Positions 1 through 8,712 are shown, counted from the stretch's first letter. The stretch: 36,253 nucleotides of DNA from RGIG464 sp045599585 (GCA_045599585.1 JAZRWH010000134.1:1-36253); one strand, 5' to 3'. Made by a program: numbers and translations. The notes: generated by a model from the letters alone, not told the origin.

Positions 1-780
1 AAATTGTCTGCGGCTCGTGAACTCGCTAAAACCGCTATGGCCTTCTACCAAGACGACCTCAGGCTTGAAGCCTTCTACGAGGACATCGAAGACGAAGATG
101 ATTTCTACGTCGAATCTGAACAACCCAGCGATGACGCTGAACAGCTAGCTGATGACGTCAATGCCGAGCAAGTCGTTGCGCCGCAAGATGACACCGCGCC
201 ACTTTCCGCAAACGAATACCTCGCGCAATGCCGTGAACTTCAAGCCATCGGGAAATTGTCTGCGGCTCGTGAACTCGCCAAAACTGCTATGGTCATCTAC
301 CAAGACGACCTCAGAATTGAAGCCTTCTACGATGACATCGAAGATGAAGAAGATTTCTACGTCGACGATGCGTCGCCGTTGACCGTTGCAGAAACGATTG
401 CTGCAGACGCCGCTTCAACGCCGATACTCGCACACGAACTTTCAGCAGACGGCTATCTTGAACAATGCCGTGAACTTCAGGCCATCGGAAAAATGTCGGC
501 AGCTCGTGAACTCGCGCAAAAAGCAATGTCGATCTACCCTGATGATCTCAGAATCGAAGCCTTCTACGAACTTATTGAGGACGAAGAAGATTCGTTCGTC
601 GACGAAAGTCAGGCTGAACCCGCGCAACCGCTTTCGCCAGAAGATTACTTAACGCAGTGCCGCGCTCTACTTGAGGCAGGTAAAGACGGCGATGCGCTAG
701 AACTTCTTCATACCGGACGCGCTATTTATCCCGATGATCTGCGTTTAGAAGCGTTTGAAGAACTACACTTCGATGATTAA
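1..780 (+). CDS. Acidic TPR-like repeat protein, 5' end outside window
   Basis: The reading frame is open from the first base, and the first residues (KLSAARELAKTAM) match the middle of a repeat that recurs downstream. The start codon is therefore upstream of the window and an apparent TTG start at position 4 is not real. Visible are the end of one unit, two full units and a last divergent one. Each has a helical part resembling a TPR helix pair (YLxQCRELQAIGKxSAARELA), a YxDDLRxEAFY segment and a very acidic stretch (EDEEDFYVD). Successive units are 84, 79 and about 64 residues apart. No signal peptide or membrane segment is visible in this part. The function is unknown. A TPR-like scaffold or binding protein is inferred from the helical repeat pattern. 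An intrinsic terminator follows at 921-959. Confidence 0.75.
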   Translation, partial: KLSAARELAKTAMAFYQDDLRLEAFYEDIEDEDDFYVESEQPSDDAEQLADDVNAEQVVAPQDDTAPLSANEYLAQCRELQAIGKLSAARELAKTAMVIYQDDLRIEAFYDDIEDEEDFYVDDASPLTVAETIAADAASTPILAHELSADGYLEQCRELQAIGKMSAARELAQKAMSIYPDDLRIEAFYELIEDEEDSFVDESQAEPAQPLSPEDYLTQCRALLEAGKDGDALELLHTGRAIYPDDLRLEAFEELHFDD

Positions 781-802
781 ACGAACAAACGTTTACCGTT
801 GT

Positions 803-889
803 GAGGGGGTAGCGGCGTATTTGCACGAGGCAGCTGTGCTAACAGCGTAGACGCGTGCAAATAGACGCTCAGGGGGACACTTCCCCCTC
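803..889 (+). repeat. Dispersed palindromic element, copy 1
   Basis: This is the first of eight related intergenic elements. It has the fixed 5' arm GAGGGGGTAGCGGCGTAT (803-820), a variable central stem whose base is ATTTGCACG paired with CGTGCAAAT, and a fixed 3' part CGCTCAGGGGGACAC TTCCCCCTC ending at 889. The AGCG/CGCT and ATTTGCACG/CGTGCAAAT segments pair around a small internal loop, and GGGGGA/TTCCCCC makes a second hairpin. It starts 23 nt after the stop codon of the repeat protein and lies upstream of that gene's terminator, so it would be in the 3' UTR of its mRNA. Confidence 0.85.
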
Positions 890-920
890 AAACTTAAAAC
901 AATTTATATAATGATTTAAA

Positions 921-959
921 ACGCGATGAATTATACACCAATTCATTGCGTCTTTTTTT
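921..959 (+). terminator. Rho-independent terminator after the repeat protein
   Basis: An 11-bp stem (ACGCGATGAAT at 921-931 with ATTCATTGCGT at 941-951, one G-U wobble) with a 9-nt loop is followed directly by a run of T ending at 959. It would end the transcript that includes repeat copy 1 and separates it from proC. Confidence 0.85.
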
Positions 960-987
960 ACTATTTCAAAATAGAAACAGGAAAATA

Positions 988-1770
988 ATGATGAAAAAGT
1001 TAGGTGTCATTGGTTTTGGTAAAATGGGACATGCACTTTTAGCTGGAATGGCAAATGTAATTAATGTTCCAGTTATAATATGCGATATTTCTCAAGATGC
1101 ATTTAAAGATCTTAATGCACTACCGATAAAAGACGTTGAAACAACGCAATGTATTACAAAAATCAACCATGAATGCGACGTAGTACTATTGGCTGTAAAA
1201 CCGGCACAGGCAGCAGAAGTTTTAGAACGCCTAAACACCGGCTGTGCCAAAACGGTTTTATCAATCGTCGCTGGCTTAACGATAGAACGCATGAAGCGAT
1301 GCGCCCCGTCCCTCGAAGTCGTTCGCATTATGCCAAACACACCTGCACTCGTCGGCCATGCTTCGATCGTCGTCGTTGACAATGACCTCCGTGCCGAAAC
1401 GCGCGAACTTGCTGAATCCCTGCTTTCAACGTGTGGAACATGTCATTTCGTTAAGAGCGAATCGCAACTCGATGCCGTCACGGGACTAAGCGGAAGCGGT
1501 CCGGCATTGTTCGCTGTCATTGCCGAAGCACTCGCGGATGCAGCTGTCGCAGAAGGCCTGCCGCGTGCCCTTGCCAACGCGCTCGCGCAAGAAACGATGC
1601 TAGGCACGGCCAAACTCATGGAAAAAGAACATCCTGCGATCCTTAAAGAAAATGTCATGAGCCCTGGTGGAACAACCGCTGCAGGCATCCTTGCAGCCGA
1701 AAAAGCAGGCATTCGACCAGCTTGCGCCGCTTTCGTGTGCGCAGCTTCCCAAAAATCCCGTTCGCTCTAG
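988..1770 (+). CDS. proC: Pyrroline-5-carboxylate reductase
   Basis: ProC reduces 1-pyrroline-5-carboxylate to L-proline with NAD(P)H in the cytoplasm, the last step of proline synthesis. The N-terminus has the Rossmann nucleotide-binding motif (LGVIGFGKMG). The middle has VVLLAVKPAQ and VRIMPNTPA, and the C-terminal dimerisation domain has the family signature region (TGLSGSGPA and MSPGGTTAAGI). The length, about 260 residues, is normal for the family. The start is placed at the first of two adjacent ATG codons (988 or 991), which follow an AGGAAA-type ribosome binding site. An in-frame TTG at 946 lies in the upstream terminator's T-run and is unlikely. The gene stands alone between a terminator and the kinase gene. 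Confidence 0.93.
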   Translation: MMKKLGVIGFGKMGHALLAGMANVINVPVIICDISQDAFKDLNALPIKDVETTQCITKINHECDVVLLAVKPAQAAEVLERLNTGCAKTVLSIVAGLTIERMKRCAPSLEVVRIMPNTPALVGHASIVVVDNDLRAETRELAESLLSTCGTCHFVKSESQLDAVTGLSGSGPALFAVIAEALADAAVAEGLPRALANALAQETMLGTAKLMEKEHPAILKENVMSPGGTTAAGILAAEKAGIRPACAAFVCAASQKSRSL

Positions 1771-1789
1771 CTTGCTTTTATGCGCCTGA

Positions 1790-1863
1790 CAGAACTGCTT
1801 TGATAGGGCTCAAAAGCATTGGCGACATTTCGCTCCAATAAAATTGCTTTTATTGCAGTTCTG
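1790..1863 (+). other. Cloverleaf-like inverted-repeat region
   Basis: In the 160-bp gap between proC and the kinase gene a 9-bp perfect inverted repeat (CAGAACTGC 1790-1798 with GCAGTTCTG 1855-1863) encloses two smaller ones: ATTGG...CCAAT, and AATAAAA with TTTTATT. Their bases partly overlap, so they may alternate. No U-run follows, so it is not a typical intrinsic terminator. It may be a processing or regulatory structure in the 3' UTR of proC or the 5' UTR of the kinase. Confidence 0.4.
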
Positions 1864-1930
1864 CTCATTTCGTGCGAAACTTCAGTGACGCTCTAATTTT
1901 TGGGCGCACTTAACACGGAGGTTCTACAAA

Positions 1931-3430
1931 ATGGCACAAGATCAGCGCTCTGCAATGGATCGCTTTACACTTGTCAGCACGCTGGGACGTGGTGGAATGG
2001 CAGAGGTCTTTTTGGGCTGGATGAATTCCGTCGGTGGCCTTCGCCGCAAAGTCGCTATCAAGCGTATTTTGCCTGAGCTCATTCAAAAGCAGGGCAAACT
2101 TTACCAGCAAATGTTCGTTGATGAAGCGAGGCTTGCGTTCCAACTTGAACACGACAATATTGTGCGCGTCTATGATGTTGGACAAACCGCCAATACTTTC
2201 TTCATTGTTATGGAGTATATTGAAGGCTTTGACCTCAAACACATCATGGAACATATGCGGGAAACAAACTCTATCTTCCCGCTCGGCGTTGCAATTTATA
2301 TTACGCTTCAAGTGTGCTCTGGACTCGGCTACGCTCACTCCCTTACCGACGCTGAGGGTAAACCGCTTGGCCTGATCCATAACGATATTTCACCCCCAAA
2401 TATCTTGATCGGACGTTATGGCGAAGTAAAAGTCTCCGACTTCGGTCTGTCTGATGCTCGCTCCAACAGCGTTGAAACACCAGACGGCATGATCAAAGGA
2501 AAGTTTGCTTACATCTCCCCCGAAAGTACGATCAGCCCAAATCTTATCACTTCCCGTAGTGATATCTTTTCTATCGGTATCGTTTTGTGGGAAATGCTCG
2601 CTGGACGCAAACTCTTTCAGCGAAATACCGACCTCGAAACGTTCAAAGCCGTTAAAGAGACTAAAATCCCTGATATCCGCAAGTTCCGCGATGATCTTCC
2701 CCCGGATCTCATCCGTATCCTCCACAAGTCGCTTGCACCTAATCCAGACAATCGTTATCAAACCTGCGAAGAGTTCTACCACGATCTCAGCGCTGTAGTC
2801 ATGGCTATGGCTATCCCCGTCAATCGCTACGATTTAAGCTGGATCGTCAATGACATGGCTGGTAATCGCTGGAACGAATTCGTCGGTGAAAAGGTTTCGG
2901 ACGATATGGTCAGAGACCTCCTCGCTGAACTCGGTGATATGATGCCGCCTGATGAACGAAATGCTCTCGGGGATCTCGTTACAGGCATGAAAGAAGCCGA
3001 TATTGAAGAGTCGGACGATAAGTTCAACAGCACCCAAAAAGAAGACTGGGTTAAAGATATCTTTGACGCAGGTGACATCTTTGATGCGGGTGAAGTCGTT
3101 TTCGATAAAAAAGAGAAAAAAGATCAGAACGCCGATAACAAACAATCCTCCTCGGCTTCAAAAGAGAACGCCGATAAATCCAAATCGACGGATAGCAAAT
3201 CCGGATCAAAATCCACGCCTCCCAAAAGCAGTGAAAGCGGCCCAAGTTCTACGTCGGCTCGCAAGGATTTCAGCGGAATGCTCCCTTCGGCTCGCGTAGA
3301 TGCCAAAGTCAACTCCATGATCTCGGTTCGCCCCGGCGCTTCGGGTCTTTCGATGATCATCGGTACTGCGCTCGTATGCTTCGTCTTGGGGGCAATCATC
3401 GCTACTTTGATCATTTTCTTCACCTTCTAG
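1931..3430 (+). CDS. Tail-anchored Ser/Thr protein kinase (Hanks type)
   Basis: This is a predicted eukaryote-like Ser/Thr kinase of 499 residues. The kinase domain spans about residues 11-290. It has the glycine loop LGRGGMAEVF, the ATP-anchoring lysine in VAIK (K44), a helix-C glutamate in VDEARL, the catalytic loop HNDISPPN (D152, N157), DFG at 170-172 and SPE in place of APE. The catalytic arginine of HRD is replaced by Asn, while the catalytic Asp and metal-binding Asn are kept, so activity is plausible. An acidic then Ser/Lys-rich linker of about 130 residues follows. The protein ends in one hydrophobic segment (about 473-499) with essentially nothing after it, so it would be tail-anchored with the kinase domain in the cytoplasm and no external sensor. 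The ATG follows a good site (CGGAGGTTC). Substrates are unknown. Confidence 0.93.
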   Translation: MAQDQRSAMDRFTLVSTLGRGGMAEVFLGWMNSVGGLRRKVAIKRILPELIQKQGKLYQQMFVDEARLAFQLEHDNIVRVYDVGQTANTFFIVMEYIEGFDLKHIMEHMRETNSIFPLGVAIYITLQVCSGLGYAHSLTDAEGKPLGLIHNDISPPNILIGRYGEVKVSDFGLSDARSNSVETPDGMIKGKFAYISPESTISPNLITSRSDIFSIGIVLWEMLAGRKLFQRNTDLETFKAVKETKIPDIRKFRDDLPPDLIRILHKSLAPNPDNRYQTCEEFYHDLSAVVMAMAIPVNRYDLSWIVNDMAGNRWNEFVGEKVSDDMVRDLLAELGDMMPPDERNALGDLVTGMKEADIEESDDKFNSTQKEDWVKDIFDAGDIFDAGEVVFDKKEKKDQNADNKQSSSASKENADKSKSTDSKSGSKSTPPKSSESGPSSTSARKDFSGMLPSARVDAKVNSMISVRPGASGLSMIIGTALVCFVLGAIIATLIIFFTF

Positions 3431-3437
3431 TTTCTCG

Positions 3438-3524
3438 AAGGGGGAAGTCTCCCCCTGAGCGGCTATTTGCTCGCGTTGACGCGGCCTACACCGCTGACGC
3501 GACCCAATACGCCGCTACCCCCTC
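3438..3524 (-). repeat. Dispersed palindromic element, copy 2
   Basis: This is the inverse orientation of the family and begins only 7 nt after the kinase stop codon. Read on the minus strand it has GAGGGGGTAGCGGCGTAT, then an unusually long GC-rich central arm of imperfect palindromes, then GCCGCTCAGGGGGAGACTTCCCCC. It belongs to the GCCGCT subtype. Confidence 0.85.
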
Positions 3525-3903
3525 TGGCTCCCGCCAATACCTCGGCGAACAATGAATCTAAACGTTTTTGGGCTACGCTTATTGTTCCGCAAAAGCATTA
3601 TTTACTTGTCACGTCGATTTAAAATGCTTAAAAATACTTCACTAGAGCTGGGTTGAAGTGGGAGAAACAGCCTACCAATCAACAATTCCTTTCTTTAAAT
3701 CTTCCATTCTGTCCTACCATACTATCCCGCGCAATTCGTCCTCAATGCTTCTCCCACTTGAGCTCAGCTCTTCAGAATGCGAGACCAGTTCACTGGTTCT
3801 CGCATTTTCTGTTTGTAGCCCGTCGTAAGGCCTTCGACAAATACGCACGCGGCTGATCCCTATTTAAATTTATCGCTTCAATCAAAACTTAGGAACAAAT
3901 ACA
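3525..3903. other. Intergenic region with one strong hairpin
   Basis: No convincing gene lies between repeat copy 2 and the Hsp33-like gene. A short reading frame at 3653-3856 has no ribosome binding site or recognisable protein features. A 7-bp inverted repeat (GAACAAT/ATTGTTC) lies near 3550-3593. The main structure is the hairpin at 3776-3806. Confidence 0.5.
3776..3806 (+). terminator. Strong hairpin, possible terminator
   Basis: AATGCGAGACCAGT (3776-3789) pairs with ACTGGTTCTCGCATT (3792-3806), leaving one bulged T and a 2-nt loop. The downstream T-tract is interrupted (TTCTGTTTG), so it may be a weak terminator for the kinase transcript or another palindromic element. Confidence 0.4.
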
Positions 3904-4785
3904 ATGACCGAAAGACCGCTTGCGCTCTATCGACGCTATCTTTGGGAAAAGAAAAATATCATCTTCGTTTACACAAATACCGCTGACAAACTGGTCGCCT
4001 CACGTGACCTCTATAACAACACATGCGGTATTCCTGCTGACGAAACCCCTGAACAACGAAATACCCTCAACGAACTGATCCTTTCCGCAACGCTCGCTTC
4101 TGAATCACAAATGACGCGAGAAATGTGGGGATGGACAATTCGATTGCCCTTCAAAGCTTGGGGGCTTTTCTGCGGCCTCGAAGCAGATGGAAGCGTTTGC
4201 TGCCGTACAAACAAGCTAAAACCCGAAGCCGCCAAAGATGTCATCGGTGCTGTTGCCGTACAACGCGTGGCCGATAATGGACCTGTACGTCAGTCAATGC
4301 TCGTTCCTCGCGATACCAAAGTGCATCTCATCGTCGAGCAGTACTTCGACGAATCAGAACAACTTCCGGCTCGCATCGCGATTCAGCAAAACGAAGCCTT
4401 ATTCGCGCTTAGCATGCCTGACGCACAATGGAACGAAGTTGCGTCTCTGAGCGAGCCTGAGCTAATCGCACGCTTTCATGAACTGTTACAGGATGGAGAA
4501 GTTCACGAAGAAACAACCGTCAAAGAGGAAACCGAAAAAACGATCGCCGAACGCGTTAGAGCTCAGTATGAACATTTGCGTTCAGGAGACGCGCTTTCGC
4601 ACGGAGATCTTAAATGCACGCACGAAGCGGTCTTCTTCTATGAATGCAGATGCAGCGAAGAACAAATGAAACGCGTCATCGGCGGTCTTCCTGCTGCTCA
4701 ACAAAAAGAAATTTGGAAAGGCACCGATCACCTCGATATCGAGTGTCCTCGATGCGGGCGAAAACATATCGTTCACAAATCATAA
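3904..4785 (+). CDS. hslO: Hsp33-like redox-regulated chaperone
   Basis: The 293-residue product matches Hsp33 in size and ends in the redox-switch zinc site: C248-X-C250, 30 residues, then C281-X2-C284, which fits the family pattern C-X-C-X27-32-C-X2-C. In known Hsp33 these cysteines bind Zn when reduced, and their oxidation opens the holdase site. The segment before the switch (HEAVFFYECRCSEEQMKRVI) is typical of the family. The N-terminal substrate-binding domain is divergent, with only loose resemblance (RLPFKAWGLFCGLEADGSV), so the assignment rests mainly on the C-terminus. The ATG has an AGGA site 9 nt upstream. lysC starts 36 nt downstream, so the two may be co-transcribed. Confidence 0.75.
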   Translation: MTERPLALYRRYLWEKKNIIFVYTNTADKLVASRDLYNNTCGIPADETPEQRNTLNELILSATLASESQMTREMWGWTIRLPFKAWGLFCGLEADGSVCCRTNKLKPEAAKDVIGAVAVQRVADNGPVRQSMLVPRDTKVHLIVEQYFDESEQLPARIAIQQNEALFALSMPDAQWNEVASLSEPELIARFHELLQDGEVHEETTVKEETEKTIAERVRAQYEHLRSGDALSHGDLKCTHEAVFFYECRCSEEQMKRVIGGLPAAQQKEIWKGTDHLDIECPRCGRKHIVHKS

Positions 4786-4821
4786 TTATCCTCGCAAAGC
4801 AACCCATGGAAGGGACTCGTG

Positions 4822-6015
4822 ATGCATCCTATCATTGTTCAAAAATACGGCGGCAGTTCTGTTGCCACACTTGATAAACTTGAAGCCATTGCACAACGCG
4901 TTGTTGCTAAACAACGTGAAGGTTACGACCTCGTCGTGGTCGTCAGTGCCATGGGAAACTCGACGGACAATCTCCTTAAACAGGCTAGCCAAATCACATC
5001 ACAGCCGCCTGCGCGAGAACTAGATATGCTGTTGAGTACGGGCGAACGCACAACCATGGCGCTACTTTCAATCGCAATCCAAAAGTACGGCGCTCAAGCA
5101 ATCAGCTTTACAGGAAGTCAGTCTGGCATCATTACCAACGACTCACACGCACACGCGCGTATCATCGCGGTTCGTCCATACCGTATTCAGGATGAGCTCG
5201 AAAAAGGACGTATCGTTATCGTTGCCGGTTTCCAGGGAACGAGCTATCGAAACGAAATTACCACACTCGGACGCGGTGGCTCTGATATGACCGCTGTTGC
5301 TCTCGCTGGCGCTCTTTCTGCTGAAGCTTGCGAAATCTACAGTGATGTTGACGGCGTTTTTTCGGCCGATCCTAAAGTCGTTTTAGATGCGAAAAAATTA
5401 GATGAACTTTCGAGCGCAGATATGATGGCCATGGCTCAACACGGTGCCAAAGTACTTCATGACGAAGCCGTTGCCTATGCTCGACGACACCAAATTGCCC
5501 TTCACGCTAAAAAATCTCACGCTGAAGGCCTATGCGGTACTTATGTACGCCCTGATGGCTGGCCTGACTATGCGATCCAAAACGCACGTATCAAACCAAC
5601 AGCTGTGGTATCTGCCAAACGCGTGATGTACATGGAACTCTATGGCATTACGCAGTCCGAATGGCTCAAACGCGTCGCACAAGCGGATGGTGCCCGCATC
5701 TTCGATCTTCAGTCGACTGCTGGACGCATCTCTGCCCTATTGGACGTCTGGAACTGCAGAGACCTCGATGCCATGAGCTCTGCCTTTTTAGCCGGCTGCG
5801 ATCCTGATTCACATTGTGATACCAATGTGACAAACGTAACGCTCGTCGGCGAAGATATCGGCCGCGATCTCGATCTTACAACGCAAGCCACCGTTGCACT
5901 TGAGTCCGCTGGCATCACGCCACGCGCCTCGTTTTGCCAAGCCAATGCCATTACGTTCGTTGTTTCGTTGGATCAAGCGACCGCTGCTTCTCAAGCTCTA
6001 CACGCCTTAATATAA
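4822..6015 (+). CDS. lysC: Aspartate kinase
   Basis: Aspartokinase phosphorylates L-aspartate with ATP, opening the route to lysine, diaminopimelate, threonine and methionine. The N-terminal amino-acid-kinase domain begins with the nucleotide-binding motif KYGGSSV. It continues with LLSTGERTTMALL, GFQGT, TLGRGGSDMTAVALA and the substrate and ATP segment YSDVDGVFSADP. The C-terminal part, about 125 residues, corresponds to the ACT regulatory pair (VTNVTLVGEDI), but its sequence is weakly conserved, so feedback specificity cannot be read. The length, 397 residues, is normal. The ATG at 4822 is preferred over the GTG one codon earlier because of the GGAAGGG site upstream. Confidence 0.92.
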   Translation: MHPIIVQKYGGSSVATLDKLEAIAQRVVAKQREGYDLVVVVSAMGNSTDNLLKQASQITSQPPARELDMLLSTGERTTMALLSIAIQKYGAQAISFTGSQSGIITNDSHAHARIIAVRPYRIQDELEKGRIVIVAGFQGTSYRNEITTLGRGGSDMTAVALAGALSAEACEIYSDVDGVFSADPKVVLDAKKLDELSSADMMAMAQHGAKVLHDEAVAYARRHQIALHAKKSHAEGLCGTYVRPDGWPDYAIQNARIKPTAVVSAKRVMYMELYGITQSEWLKRVAQADGARIFDLQSTAGRISALLDVWNCRDLDAMSSAFLAGCDPDSHCDTNVTNVTLVGEDIGRDLDLTTQATVALESAGITPRASFCQANAITFVVSLDQATAASQALHALI

Positions 6016-6247
6016 TGACCTTGTGTATTCGCAAAAGACTCGCAAAAGATATGCCCACAAATGGGACGTCGACATATCTCAAAATATGCATTCTCTTTCG
6101 CTGATTTAAGCCTCACACAAAATGTACGCCCTAGAAGTCACTACTGAACGATGACAAGCAACATGACCTAATCATGCACTGCCCTTATCAGACAATGTCT
6201 CCATCTTTTGGCAAAGCATCGACTGATTCTACAGAGTTAATGACATA

Positions 6248-7786
6248 ATGATATATCGCACACAGAACCTGACCTTTTCACTTGAAGAAGCTGTCGATAT
6301 TAAACGCGCGCTTGCGCGAAGACTCAACCTAGGCGTCGAGACCATCCGCACTTGGAAATGGGTTCGCAAAAGCCTAGACGTGCGTCACAAAAAGCCAAAA
6401 TTTCAAGGCATCATTGACATCGATCTGAGCGTCGAAACTTCTCTGCTTGAACGCGCTCCTGAGCCAATAACCTCTCCTATCAAACGCCTTCAGGGCGTTA
6501 ATCCGCGCATTGCTATCATTGGCGCTGGCCCCGCAGGCTTGTTCGCCGCACTCGCGTTGTCTCAGGCTGGACTTTGCCCTGACATCTATGAACGCGGAAA
6601 ACCTGTCGAACGCCGCGCACGCGACGTCGCACAACTCATGAACTCTGGAACACTGAACACCGAAAGCAACATTTGCTTCGGTGAAGGTGGCGCTGGCGCA
6701 TATTCGGATGGTAAGCTCATGACGCGCACAAAATCCGAATACATTCCGTTTATTCTGAATCAATTCATCGAAAATGGCGCTCTCCCTGATATCGCCTTCG
6801 AAGCTCATCCTCACATCGGTACCGATAAACTTGCGCCCATACTCCGCAATATTCGACAAAGCCTCGAAAACAGAGGTGCTAAATATTATTTTGATACGCA
6901 TATCGAAGACCTCTGGATAGACGCAAACGTTTGTCGCGGTATTATTACGAATCACGAAAAGATTGCGTACGATGCCGTCTTTCTGTGCATCGGTCATAGC
7001 GCAGATGACCTCTATTTAAGGCTTTACGATCGCATCCTCATGCAGCCCAAACCACTTGCCATCGGATTTCGTGTCGAACATCCGCAAGCGCTTATTAATG
7101 AAATCCAGTACGGCAAGTACGCTGGACACCCTCTCCTGCCCCCGGCTGAGTATGCCGTCCGATTCAATCAGGACAACGGTCCAAGCGCCTTCTCATTCTG
7201 CATGTGCCCCGGAGGACGTATCGTCCCTTCGCAGACAACAGGTGATTCGCGTGTCGTTAATGGCATGAGCGGTAGCGCTCGCAATGGACGCTTCGCTAAC
7301 TCGGCAATCGTCGCTCAGGTCGGCCCCGAAGATTATCTCTCTGGACCACTCGGAGGGCTCGAATGGATTCGTACCCTCGAACGTCAAGCTGGACGTAACT
7401 TGCCACCTGGTATCGCTCCCGCTCAAAGATTGCTCGACTTCCTCGACAATAAAATCTCTTCAGTTACACCACGCGTATCCTATGCCCCTGGCGTCGCTTC
7501 AAAAAATATCAACGACCTGCTCACTCCACGCGTCGCGCTCGCGCTCCGAACCGCCTTCAAAACCTTCGACAATCAAATGCGCGGCTTCATTTCTTCTGAA
7601 GCAAATATTGTCGGTATTGAAACACGTACCAGTTCCCCGGTTCGCATCGTCCGAAACGACGATTATCAGTCCGTCTCCGCACAAAACCTCTACCCTCTCG
7701 GCGAAGGCGCTGGCTACGCCGGCGGCATTACCAGCTGCGCTCTCGATGGGCTCAAAGGCGTACTCGCCTACCTCCAGCGCTTTTAA
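6248..7786 (+). CDS. FAD-dependent dehydrogenase (COG2509 family)
   Basis: This is a flavoprotein of about 512 residues with an N-terminal region of roughly 90 residues typical of COG2509 proteins (THUMP/KOW-free, basic), then the dinucleotide-binding fold IAIIGAGPAGLFAALALS. Other family motifs are the segment ICFGEGGAGAYSDGKL, the mid-protein FRVEHPQ, the cysteine-containing SFCMCPGGRIV and the C-terminal FAD-contact loop YPLGEGAGYAGGITS. Its substrate is not known in the family. Related proteins are annotated as uncharacterised NAD(FAD)-utilising dehydrogenases. The ribosome binding site is weak. The gene has its own 230-bp upstream region and a strong downstream terminator. Confidence 0.85.
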   Translation: MIYRTQNLTFSLEEAVDIKRALARRLNLGVETIRTWKWVRKSLDVRHKKPKFQGIIDIDLSVETSLLERAPEPITSPIKRLQGVNPRIAIIGAGPAGLFAALALSQAGLCPDIYERGKPVERRARDVAQLMNSGTLNTESNICFGEGGAGAYSDGKLMTRTKSEYIPFILNQFIENGALPDIAFEAHPHIGTDKLAPILRNIRQSLENRGAKYYFDTHIEDLWIDANVCRGIITNHEKIAYDAVFLCIGHSADDLYLRLYDRILMQPKPLAIGFRVEHPQALINEIQYGKYAGHPLLPPAEYAVRFNQDNGPSAFSFCMCPGGRIVPSQTTGDSRVVNGMSGSARNGRFANSAIVAQVGPEDYLSGPLGGLEWIRTLERQAGRNLPPGIAPAQRLLDFLDNKISSVTPRVSYAPGVASKNINDLLTPRVALALRTAFKTFDNQMRGFISSEANIVGIETRTSSPVRIVRNDDYQSVSAQNLYPLGEGAGYAGGITSCALDGLKGVLAYLQRF

Positions 7787-7822
7787 ATCAACCGCTCGCT
7801 GAAACTCGCTTTCGCTTTTTTT

Positions 7823-7853
7823 ACAGGACAGACGCTCAAAGTCTGTCCTGTTT
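7823..7853 (+). terminator. Terminator hairpin after the FAD dehydrogenase
   Basis: A perfect 11-bp stem (ACAGGACAGAC 7823-7833 with GTCTGTCCTGT 7841-7851) with a 7-nt loop is followed by TTTCGTTT. A T-rich tract also precedes it, giving A on the other strand, but no opposing gene exists here. Confidence 0.75.
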
Positions 7854-7923
7854 CGTTTATTAAGAATAACTGCGCCTTCTGCTGCTTCATAAACCGCCTT
7901 AGAGCCACAACAAGAGGATTATA

Positions 7924-8712
7924 ATGAATTACCAAGATCTGTTACAAATCGCCCGCAAAGGTACACTAGCCGCGGCTGACAACCTCAAACGCCTCTGGGA
8001 TGTTCCGCGTTGCGTTTCAATCAAAGACGATGAATCTCTGCTCACCCAAATTGATGCCGAAAATGAAAAAATCTTGAACGACTTTTTTGCAAAAGAAACG
8101 CCCGCTTTCGGCTTTTTGGGCGAAGAAACTGGTATCCACGAAGCTCGTCTGTCTGGCTCACCCTATTGGTACGTCGATCCCGTTGACGGTACTTCAAATA
8201 TGGTCCACCGATTTCCCTGGGCTTGCGTATCCGTCGGACTCGTCATCGCTGGAGAACCCGTCGTCGGCGTCGTCAATAACCCCATCCAAGGCCACGAATT
8301 CTATGCCGCCAAGGGCTTGGGCGCTTTTCTTAACGACAGCCCCATCCACGTTTCACAAAACAGCGAATTTTCCCGCGCGCTTTTGGCCACAGGATTTCCT
8401 GTAGGCCCGCACCAAGCACGCATACCGAACATGCGTAATTTCGAAGCTGTGTCGATGAAAACACATTCCGTCCGCCGCCCAGGAAGCGCCGCCCTCGACC
8501 TCTGCTGCGTTGCTTGCGGTTGGCTCGATGGCTTCTGGGAAATCAACCTCAAACCCTGGGATACTGCAGCCGGAACGATCATCTGCCGCGAAGCGGGCGG
8601 CACTGTGACCGGCTTCGAAGGCGATAACTACGACCCACACGACCGTCACATCATCGCATCCAATACGATCTTCCACAAAGAACTTGAGCAAATCGTACGC
8701 AAAGACGGCTAG
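7924..8712 (+). CDS. Inositol monophosphatase family phosphatase
   Basis: The 262-residue product has all Mg-binding signatures of the IMPase/FBPase-like superfamily: GEE in GFLGEETG, WYVDPVDGTSNMVHRFPW (metal-site aspartates), and the C-terminal WEINLKPWDTAAGTIICREAGG. These enzymes hydrolyse phosphomonoesters such as inositol-1-phosphate, and some act on histidinol phosphate or PAP. Specificity cannot be set from motifs alone. The ATG follows CAAGAGGATTATA. Repeat copy 3 begins 16 nt after the stop codon. Confidence 0.9.
   Translation: MNYQDLLQIARKGTLAAADNLKRLWDVPRCVSIKDDESLLTQIDAENEKILNDFFAKETPAFGFLGEETGIHEARLSGSPYWYVDPVDGTSNMVHRFPWACVSVGLVIAGEPVVGVVNNPIQGHEFYAAKGLGAFLNDSPIHVSQNSEFSRALLATGFPVGPHQARIPNMRNFEAVSMKTHSVRRPGSAALDLCCVACGWLDGFWEINLKPWDTAAGTIICREAGGTVTGFEGDNYDPHDRHIIASNTIFHKELEQIVRKDG

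Noticed and set aside
946..987. TTG start giving a 14-residue extension of ProC
   Set aside because: It lies inside the stem and T-run of the upstream terminator, while ATG 988/991 has a ribosome site and starts directly at the Rossmann strand.
3653..3856. Small protein of 67 residues between the kinase and Hsp33-like genes
   Set aside because: There is no ribosome site, the composition is unlike its neighbours, and it runs through the strong hairpin at 3776-3806.
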